This document shows positions 55,644 through 64,000 of a stretch of 64,000 nt of DNA, piece by piece. Each line of letters opens with the position of its first letter. The first letter of the stretch is position 1. The notes beneath the pieces are model-generated. The model was not told where the DNA came from, made no database searches, and saw only the letters and a program-made list of their open reading frames with translations. Origin of the DNA: Ephemerocybe angulata (taxonomy: Eukaryota > Basidiomycota > Agaricomycetes > Agaricales > Psathyrellaceae); NCBI GenBank assembly GCA_013368325.1, contig JAACJK010000169.1:558001-622000 (forward strand), in the 5' to 3' direction. The position numbers and the translations under genes were made by a program.

Positions 55644-58600
55644 CTTCAGTCCAGGTCGGCGGCCCCTGCCTCCGAATCCATCCACATGCGCGCATCTACC
55701 GATCTTGTCACTAGAAGCCAGGGTGGTTAGTATCATCGAAGTTGTGGTTTCAAAGGATGCAACAAATTTACGTACCGGGAAGAGCCTGATTCGAAACGTA
55801 TACCATCATCTTCCAATCCTCCTTAACCATTTTCTCATACCACGCCTTGCTCATCCTCCAACTCACTACCCCGTTCCGCAAATCCAACGTCTCCTGCATC
55901 GACATCAACTGGACATCCGGCATCCCCTTCGCATCATCCAAAAGACCCACGACATTCGAAATGGTCTTGTTAATCGCGCTCGACATAACCTGAGGCCCAT
56001 AAAAGATAAGCCCAGCCGTCTTCACGAACGGACTAACGTCCATGCGATGCTCAACGGTCGACGAAATCGGGGTCGTGTAGACCCTGACGTCCTCATGAGT
56101 CAAAGAAGCCAGGTCCGGGGGGAACGTCAGAGCGAAGGGGATGATAGGCCTGATGGAAAGCAAGATCGCCTCGATCTCAGCGCGCCAGGGCTTCAAGTTG
56201 ACTTTCCGTGCCGCAGGGCCGATCAGACCAGCATTCGTCTTCGAGGATATGGGGAGCATGCCGGTATATGGCACGATGTCAGTGACGAGGTTATCGTCGA
56301 TGACGCTCTGGATGATCTCCGCGATCCAATGCGGTGGGCAGCCGGCTTGGTGGACGAGGTAGAGGAGGAAGTGGAAGAAGTACGCGAGGGTGCCAGGTTC
56401 GTCGATACGGTATGGCATTTGGGGTGAGCGTGGCGGACAGAGGAAGCGGAGCAACATGGTCTTGAGGTAGGTGTGGAGCTCCTTCTTCGGAACAACGCTG
56501 CTGAAAAGTGGTTTGTCTTGCAGAGGAGAGATGTTCATCTCGTCGAAGGTGGTGCCATTCTCATCCCTGTAGAGGACTGCGAACATGCGTTTGAGCGTTT
56601 TGGAATGGCAGTACGTGTAGCTGAGTAGAGTCGTTAGCATCGCAGGGCGTTGGTATCAAAATGCCAACGTACTTGTAGAGAAGTTCATTCAGATTGGCGA
56701 ACGAGGAACAGTTCAGCAAGCAATTCGACAGCACCATGCTGTACTTCGAAGGCTGAAGGTAAGGCACCAGGTGGACAACAGAGCCAAGAGGACCTGAAGT
56801 GTAATCGCTGAATGGACGTCAATGCATGCATCCTTAAGATATCCAGCGTGATCTTACGGTACGTTGTTCAACCACATTCGCAGATACTTCTTCGGGAAAT
56901 GAGCAGGACGAGGCCCCAAATCCCCGTTGACAAGCTTTCCGATTCCAGCAATCACATCCCCGGCGACGAACTCAACCGTCAAGTCCTCATCCAGCTCGTC
57001 TATACCCTGCATCGCAAGTCTGAAAAATTGTATAACGATAGCGAAGGCGGTGGTGTCAAGGGAAAGCTTGTTCGGAATTTCGGGAATGTAGATGGCGGCG
57101 TCGAGGTAGAATCTCAGGATATCGTGAGGACTGCTCGAGATCACTGGGTACCCGCGATAAGAAAACTTGTTATGCTCCACCGCGCTGTTGTCCTGAATTC
57201 ACGGTATCAAGAAGAGAAGGGGGAGTAAACGACAAAGAAATACGCACAAACATGGTGGGGTTAGGCTTCCATGTCTCCTCAATCTCTTTCTGAGCTGCTT
57301 TTCGCCGACTCTCTTCTGTGCCGCCCTGCTTCCGGATATACTTCTCCAAATTCGGGTGACGGTCAAGGAAGGCGCTTGGCGGGAGAAGGACCTTTAGAGT
57401 GTCGTACACATTCTGCTCTGCGTCTGGATCATCGTAACACGGAATATCATATTTCTCGCGAACACCGCGCTGCGCAGCTGCGCCTCGCAATGCCTTCAGA
57501 TACGCCGGGTTCTGCGTTAGCGAATTGGTGGCATTGCCCATCGGGCCTGAGGGGAGTACACCGCCGACAATAAACTTGGCCGGATTAACTTGAAGGAACT
57601 CTTTGGTCGTCTTGGGGAGCTGGACAGACCAATACTCAATGATGGGCAGGATCTGAGCCAAGGAACGTTCCCCAACGTGAAATGACTTGGTGAGGTTGCG
57701 CTTGCTGTGCTGGGTCAGCTCGATGAACAGCTCCCTTGCCGTGTCGACTAAACTAAAATCGGTTTAGAGACATGTCCCGCGAAAGTATGGTCTCACTCAC
57801 ATGCTATGGCAGTAGTCCGGCATGAGGATCGTGGTGTACATGTAGAAGATCGTAGTTTCATAGTCGAGTCTGCGTTCGTCTGAGCGCGGAATGCGAAGTA
57901 GCTTGCGTATCAAAGCGAACACGAGCATGACGCGGGCCAGTGTCGCCGGATGGATGTCGACCAGGGTGAGGTGCATGGTGGGGGTTTTTTCGTGGCGCTT
58001 AAGACGGGAGCAGATATCCGAGAGATGGAAGATCGTCCCAAAAGCATGGCGGGCTGGAAAACGGTCAGCTAGGGTCGAAGGATCGAAGCTCAAACGTACC
58101 ATCCCCAGATCCACCGAACAGGAAGGCGAGGTCGAGCAGCTTGTCGCGCCGTAAAGCGTGGACATCGATGGTGAGTTCCTTCGTTTTGTTTACTCCGTCG
58201 AACATCGATCGCACAGGGTCGTTTCCGAACTATCAAAGGATCAGAGGCTAGGCAAAGATAAGGTGTAAACTGTCTCACTTTGTAGTACTCGACCGTCGTT
58301 TCCAGCGCCTTCCTGAAGATGGGCAGGTCGCGCAACCGTCGCTGAGCCTCCGCCATCGCCTCCTGACAAGCTTCTCGCTCATGCAGGTTGCACCTCTGCA
58401 CGTACGCTCGCCATTCGGACCACACCAATCTCAGCTCTTCGACCTTGGCGTCCTTCGAAGAAGGGCCCTGTTCCTCCAGCCAGTTGTTCACAAAGAGCTC
58501 GATGTCTGATTCGATGCCGTAGTTGCTTTCACTGGTCTGCTTCTTCTTCGGTTTCTTGTCGTGGAGCGAGAACTGGCCTGAAAGGACGCCGTTCAGTTTC

Positions 58601-58989
58601 GCTTTCGCGAATCGCGTCGCAAGCTTAGGTGCGAGTGGATCCTTCAGCGGTGGGGTGCCTGGGTTGCCATCGATGGGGTTCTTGGCACGCAAGGCCCTCC
58701 ATGACGAGATGATGGCTTCCGCCGATTTGGTGTACTGGCCTTGCTCATAGTAGACTGCTGAGAGGTTCGAGGTATATACCGGCTCTACGGGATCAGTTCG
58801 CGCTGCCTGTTGCCCTTCTCAGGTATTGTTCGTACGACACGTCTGACGACAAACTCACAAGAGCAAAAGCCTCGATGGCGCTGCGACAAACTTAAGCCGC
58901 TATAACTTTAGGTGGAAACGCGGTGCTTACCCTTCGAAGTCTCCTCGACGGTACGCCGCAGACCCTTTATCTTTGGCGATCTCAGCCAT
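55644..58989 (-). CDS. TPR protein with DUF4470-like domain
   Basis: About 950 residues in nine or so exons. The start at 58989 (MAEIAKDKGSAAYRRGDFEG) joins to AIEAFAL and then to DPVEPVYTSNLSAVYYEQGQ and YTKSAEAIISSWRAL, a TPR repeat pair. A long exon then gives NNWLEEQGPSSKDAK and FRKALETTVEYYK. The DUF4470-like region follows: SMFDG, then DLAFLFGGSGDG, ICSRLKRHEK and MHLTLVDIHPATLARVMLVF. The rest is a large helical domain (YMYTTILMPDYCHSM, HNKFSYRGYPVISSSPHDIL, HTYLKTMLLRFLCPP) and a final 20-residue exon DARMWMDSEAGAADLD ending at 55644. I see no MYND finger, which many relatives carry. Family relatives include Mss51-like proteins; the biochemical role is not known. If the last intron were not used the protein would end at 55768 (NQALPGT). 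Confidence 0.72.
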
Positions 58990-60583
58990 GGCTCGTCAGG
59001 GATGGTGGGTGGGAGAAGAGAAAGCGCCTCGAGGTTCATTGCAAGGTAGATTTGTTCAAAGCAAACTGGTGCAAATGTCAAGAACTATGCACGTGTCGGC
59101 TGTAAGTCGGGTCAGCGGATCATCCAAAACGGGTAGATGTTCCGCTCGAATGTTCTTCCGCTGAAGGAAGATGGTTGAAGATGGCCTGTGAAGTACAGTC
59201 AGTGCAATCCATTATGGGCGTAGCCACGGTGGAGAGGCATATTCGAGCCGGTAAGCTCGTATATCTCGATGAGCGTGCCATGATTAGCGTTGGCGGGAAC
59301 TGCACGGCAGGAATTCTGATCGGTCGATGACCCAAGGTCCTATGCTCGGTGCCATGCGAAGGGAGAAAGTCCACTCTGGAGAGTAAGCTCGCCATTTCTA
59401 AGCCATTGTCGTGTACAGTGCTGTTGTATAGTACTTCTCAATGACATACCCCTTCCCAAGGGGCCCTCTTATATGTTGTGGTATTCCTGAAATTGGCAAG
59501 AAAATCAAAATAATAATCGTGTTGGAAGCGCATCAGGAAGCCATGGTCCCATGGACCTCGGGCTTCTCCGGCCGTGAATAGCGGAATTTGTGAATAGTAG
59601 TAGGCAGCGACGATACACTCAGGCTGTTACCTCGTTTAAAGGGCCAGAATGCTGCTGGATACTGTTGGAAGGGTCGCCTCCGATGATACCCACTGACATT
59701 ACTCGAAAACAAATAGTAACAAAAATAACAGATCAACTTTCCATTTCCACCGCTTAAAATATGTACTAGGTTACATACAGTCAGCATTTACACCCCCAAA
59801 ACTCAGGGGTGGTCGCTTCCAGACCCCTTGTCTGCCCTGAATACTTATTCAAACCCATTAAAGGTAGAGAACATACAGAAACCGTCAATTTATGCAAGAC
59901 TGCAAGGGAATCAGGGCCATGGACCTTTCGTGGACCCGTGGTCATACCGGTCATACGTCCCAAGTCCACGCGCTGAGCTTCGATGATCAATTTCTGCCGT
60001 GCAGTTCCCGCCAACCTTACATGATGATGGACTTGACTGTCTGCGTACTAATTGAAGGATCGATCAGGCTCATTGACTTCTGCTGTGCACTGCTGACCAT
60101 CGCCCGTGCATGGAATTGGGTCCCACGTACAACGACGATTGTTCCACCAGACTCATGCTTCCAGTTCCTCCGAGCTCCTTGGAATTAGGAGCACGTATCA
60201 ACGGCACTTACATACTCTAGAAGAATTTCTTAGAGTGGACACACCTCTTGAAGATGCGCTCACTCCGATACTCGTGGATGCTTCTAGGAGGGTCCTAGAG
60301 CAAGTAAATGTCGTTGGAGACTGAAAGCATCATGGTTGGAGGATCAGCGAGCAATGCAGTCACCCTCAGCCTGTGGAGGTCTGAGGAGAAGATTTGAACT
60401 CAGATTGGATGCCAGACGGTGATGGGCGCTTCTGATCCCGATTAAGCGCCTGGTGTTACATTCGCCGCGAGATGGAGTATCGAACGAGTCAAAGGAAACA
60501 GTAAATGTGAATTGCATAGTATGATGGGTCTACCATGAAGAAAGTTGATACCGTTGTGTATGGCATACGTCCTGTATATAAAA
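58990..60583. other. Intergenic, 1.6 kb, no gene recognised
   Basis: Short unconnected frames on both strands. The last 100 bases (60484-60583) match the corresponding stretch downstream of the second kinase gene (62388-62487), so the tandem duplication includes the 3' flank. Confidence 0.5.
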
Positions 60584-61877
60584 TTAGGTAGGAATGGGAG
60601 GTGTCTGGTTGACGATGAATCGTAGTTTCCTCGCCGAGTGTGGCATTGCCTTCCACCACGTTCGAGACCAACACGAGCGAAGTAGATTAGGCTTCAATAA
60701 TAAGATGCACTCCTCGTACCTCAAAGCCACATCGTCTATCGTAGGCCGCTGAGAAGGGTCACGTCGCATCATATCCTTGATGAGTGGTACCATCCATCCG
60801 AAGCCAACTTTCTCTGGTTTCGCCTGGATATCGGTCATTAGTATGGAGCCGAAGATCTTTATAAACATGCAGTAACCTACCCTGAGTATTTCGCGTCTTA
60901 TTAGATTTCCGAGGCAGTAGATATCGATGGGAAACGGGTTGTGGGGCTCGTCCGGGGACGCGTGCTCAGGCACCGTTCGGTCGCTCCCGTACGCCCCCAT
61001 TACTTCCGAAGGGGGTATTTCATTTTCCTGGTAGCGAGCTGATAAGCCATAGTCGATAATATAGTATTGTGGCCTATGTTGAGTACGCGTGTACTTCGCT
61101 CTCGCGGAACCCTTGTAATCGAGTTGCTTAAAACTCATGAACGGGTGGAAGGGGATAGTGAAGAGAGAAGAATCCATCATAAAGTTTCCGTAGGCAAGGT
61201 CCCTGGAATAGAACGTTCAAAAACACCCACCACATACATGAATATACCCCACCTATGCGCAATTCTATTTGCATGCAGAAATTGAACGCCCTGTGGATGA
61301 TGAGCGCCACGCCTAGGGATGCCAAGTATGCGCACCTACCTCAATCAGCTGTCTTATGCAGTCAACTACCTCGCCGACGGTATCGAAATTAGGTGTATCC
61401 CACATTCGACACACCGGCATTACAATGATTCTTCGGGACGGTTCGTCGGGGGGATAAAGGACATCGATGAGGGGCATAGCGTGATTTCTTGGGTCCGATT
61501 TCTGAGGTTCCTGATTGAGATACTCCATGAGGGGTACCTCATATGGATATGCTGCTGTGTTGACTGTTTTCATCATCACTTGGGAGCCGTCTGATATTCG
61601 TAACGCGTCGCAGAGTTTTCCATGCTGAAAGAAAGGGGCTATAGTTAGTAGGGCGCGTGCCAAGGTGTCTAAACCCTCATACCTGAGTAACCCAGTCCTC
61701 ACATGACAGAACAGATAGCCTTGGGTTCAATTTCCACGATGGAATCCAGCCCGGACGATACCGAGGGCGGAGTTGATATCCCAAGTTCAGTAACCATTCG
61801 TATTTATCCCTCCAGTAGACTTCTAGCGGCGTTAACCTCGTAAAGTAATCGTCGGGTGGTGTGTCATCCTCGTCCAT
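60584..61877 (-). CDS. Protein kinase, tandem copy 1
   Basis: About 345 residues. Exon 1 (61877, MDEDDTPPDDYFTRLTPLEV) has YWRDKYEWLLNLGYQLRPRY. Exon 2: HGKLCDALRISDGSQVMMKT, giving the beta-3 Lys, and MEYLNQEP with the C-helix Glu. A tiny third exon gives QFLHANRIAHR, joined across the intron to DLAYGNFMMDSS: an intact HRDxxxxN loop. Exon 4 has YYIIDYGLSARY (DYG for DFG), VPEH and DIYCLGNLIRR, then after a further intron GFGWMVPLIKDMMRRDPSQR, ending TPPIPT at 60584. The key catalytic residues are all present, so activity is likely. It belongs to a short kinase type common in Agaricomycetes; substrates unknown. A 27-codon upstream frame lies in the leader (61896-61979). Confidence 0.8.
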
Positions 61878-62487
61878 AGCAAGGTATCCGAGCGTTCAGA
61901 ACGAAACTAAAAGTCCGCCTGGTAGAGAGTCGGGAATGAGTCGCAAGAAATGAACCAGTTGACGCCACGCGCTGAGCATGAGTTCTTTGGTCTTGTGTGG
62001 CACTGTGGGGCATGAAATTCAGAGTCGCGGCAGGGCAGGGCACGAGCAATACTTTTCTCTGCCTCCATACTTCGAGAGATGTCAAGACCCTCTGATTTCC
62101 GTATTGAAGAGAAGAGACTGAGAGTAGGAGGACTGCCAGAGGCTGGACTCGCTCGGCCTCAACGTCATGAATTGAAATCAGATTTAGTGTCAGATGATGG
62201 CCCGTCCCAAAAACCGGCTCGACGATCATATCCGCGATTAAGCGCGCGAGTATTGGGACAACTTCAGTCACCCGCATTGCATTCAAAAGGTTGACTTGTG
62301 CGAAGGAGTGACCCCGCCGATGGTTTTGCATTACTATATTTCGGTTCCCACAGCCTGGGGGCCCCGCCCACTGCGAGATTGCTGCGAAATTGGTCGAACG
62401 AGTGATAGACAGTGAATTGCATAGTATGATGAGTAACCATAAAGAACGTTGGTACCAGTGTGTATAGCATATGTGCTGTATATAGGG
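61878..62487. other. Intergenic between the two tandem kinases
   Basis: Contains the leader of kinase copy 1 with its short upstream frame, and the 3' flank of copy 2. A 155-codon minus-strand frame (62331-61864) overlaps the start of copy 1 out of frame and has no homology; I do not call it. Confidence 0.5.
61896..61979 (-). other. Upstream open reading frame in the leader of kinase copy 1
   Basis: 27 codons beginning MLSAWRQLVHF, with its stop 18 bp before the main ATG. The matching leader of kinase copy 2 begins MPNAWRQLALF and stays open into the main frame. Either a conserved regulatory uORF or an N-terminal extension broken in copy 1. Confidence 0.45.
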
Positions 62488-63781
62488 TCAGGTAGGAATA
62501 GGGGGTGTCTGAGTGATAATGTATCCCAGCTTCCTCGCCAAGTGTGGAATGGCGTGCGTCCAGCTTCGAGCCTTCCAACGTGAGCGAAGTAGCGCAGGTT
62601 TCAACCCAGAAATGCACTCCTCGTATCTCAAAACCACTTCGTCCATTGTTGGTCGCCGAGCTGGGTTAGGACTCGTCATATCCATGATGAGTGTGACTAT
62701 CCATCCGAAGCCAAGTTGCTCTGGTTTATCCTGGATACGGGTCATCAGTATGCAGTCGAAGGTCATGAACTTCCTGTTTCTTACCCTAAGTATTACGCGC
62801 CTTATCATATTTCCGAGGCAGTAAACATCGATAGGAAATGGGTTGTGAGGCTCGTTCGGGAATGCATGCTCGGGCACCGATCGGTCGCTCCCGTACGCCC
62901 CCATTACTTCCGAGGGGGGCATCTCATTTTCCTCGTAACGGACTGATAATCCGTAGTCGATAATATAGTATCGTGGCCTATGTTGGGTGCGGGTATACTT
63001 CGCTCTGGCTGATCCCTTGTAGTCAAGCCGCTCCGATTCATCGAATGGGTGGAAGGGGATAGTATAGAGGGAAGAATCCATCATAAAGTTGTTATATGAA
63101 AGATCCCTGGAATAGGTGTCGTTCAACAACACTCACTAGATGCATAAATTTAACCCACCTATGCGCAACTCTATTCGCATGCAGAAACTGGACGCCCTAA
63201 GGATGATGAGTGGTACGTCTAGAGGCGCCAAATCTACACCCTTACCTCGATAAGCTGCGTAATGCAATCAACCACCTCACCAACAGTATCAAATTCAGGG
63301 GAATGCCACGTTCTGCAGACCGGCATCACAATAATCTTATGAGACGGGTCGTGCGGAGGATCGAGAACCTCAATGAGAGGTATTGTGTGATTTGTTCGGG
63401 CTGTTTTCCGGGGTTCCTGATTTATATACTCCAGAATAGCCACCTCAGTTGGATAAGCTACTGTGTCGACTGCTTTGAACATCACTTGGGAGCCGTCCGA
63501 TATTCGCAATGCGTCGCAGATTTTTCCATGCTAAAATGCCATGTTTGGATTAGTAGGGCATCTGCCCAGCTTGCTGAAGAGCTCACCTGAGTAACCGAAT
63601 CTTCACAAGAAAAAATAAAAAGATTCGGATTTGATTTCCATGATGCAATCCAGTCCGGGCGATACCGAGGGCGAAGCTGATACCCATGGCTCAAAAACCA
63701 TTCATATCGGTCCCTCCAGTAGGCTTCCCGGCTCTTTAATATTGCAAAGTGGTCTTCGGGCGTTGGTTTGGCTTCGCTCAT
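62488..63781 (-). CDS. Protein kinase, tandem copy 2
   Basis: Same length and exon plan as the copy 1,904 bp to the left. The start at 63781 (MSEAKPTPEDHFAILKSREA) corresponds to MDEDD of copy 1; an in-frame ATG at 63904 would add 41 residues (MPNAWRQLALF...). Motifs: YWRDRYEWFLSHGYQLRPRY; SQVMFKAVDTVAYPTEVAIL (Lys and C-helix Glu); QFLHANRVAHR joined to DLSYNNFMMDSS (HRD loop); YYIIDYGLSVRY; VPEH; DVYCLGNMIRR; GFGWIVTLIMDMTSPNPARR; end TPPIPT at 62488. An active kinase is likely. Regulation and targets unknown. Confidence 0.8.
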
Positions 63782-64000
63782 GCCAGGGTATCGACTTTGC
63801 GTCTGGGGAGAAAGTGAAAGCCCGCTTGCAGAGAACTGTGCAGAGTCTCGAGGAAATGGTGAAACGTGCTTGAATAGAGCCAATTGACGCCACGCGTTGG
63901 GCATGTGTTTCTCTCTTTGGTCTTGTATGGCATTGTGGGCATGATGATCGCGGAAGGCATGAGGAGACTCTGCGCCATGCCTATGCCCTTCGATCGTCTA

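Noticed and set aside
55606..56427. 273-codon plus-strand frame antisense to the DUF4470-like gene
   Set aside because: Opposite strand of clear exons with splice sites; no homology.
61864..62331. 155-codon minus-strand frame upstream of kinase copy 1
   Set aside because: Out of frame with the kinase, overlaps its start, no motif, and the homologous region upstream of copy 2 does not keep it open.
1..64000. CRISPR array, operon or prokaryotic island
   Set aside because: No spaced direct-repeat arrays; genes are intron-rich and eukaryotic throughout.

Overview
The window reads as nuclear DNA of a mushroom-forming basidiomycete (Agaricomycetes). Genes sit on both strands and are cut by many short introns (about 50-70 nt, GT..AG). 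Several families are ones I know mainly from Agaricomycetes: a FunK1-type kinase, SRPK-like pseudokinases, a DUF6589 protein beside a RecQ-like helicase, and a DUF4470-like protein. There are no operons, ribosome binding sites or CRISPR arrays, and I found no convincing tRNA or rRNA gene. All exon joins below were read by eye from splice consensus and homology between copies; no aligner was run.

Layout. (1) 1-8.7 kb: five minus-strand members of an unrecognised protein family sharing one four-exon plan; the first runs off the left edge. (2) 9.3-10.0 kb: a small membrane protein. (3) 11.2-14.1 kb (+) and 25.5-29.0 kb (-): two complete delta-type phosphoinositide phospholipase C genes in inverted orientation. 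Between them lie a Zn2Cys6 protein, three tandem SRPK-like pseudokinases (two of them truncated), one member of a second unrecognised family, and a FunK1 kinase. (4) 29.3-35.7 kb: a RecQ-like DNA helicase facing a DUF6589 protein, with an apparently perfect 714-bp tandem duplication where their 3' ends meet. (5) 37.0-39.6 kb: an MFS permease of the allantoate-permease type. (6) 42.8-47.6 kb: a STE6-like ABC exporter, probably for farnesylated mating pheromone. (7) 48.4-55.3 kb: two more members of the second unrecognised family, an apparently perfect 1,059-bp tandem duplication of a non-coding, palindrome-rich sequence, and an F-box protein. (8) 55.6-59.0 kb: a TPR/DUF4470-like gene, with a lone copy of its last exon about 1.4 kb away. 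(9) 60.6-63.8 kb: two tandem protein kinases exactly 1,904 bp apart.

The recurring theme is duplication: tandem families, dispersed copies with a gene-conversion-like tract, two duplications with no visible difference between copies, and decayed or orphaned gene pieces. The genes do not form one pathway. Signalling functions are over-represented (two PLCs, three probably active kinases, three pseudokinases, a pheromone exporter). The best candidate for an undescribed system is the helicase/DUF6589 convergent pair, which may be a mobile or formerly mobile module.
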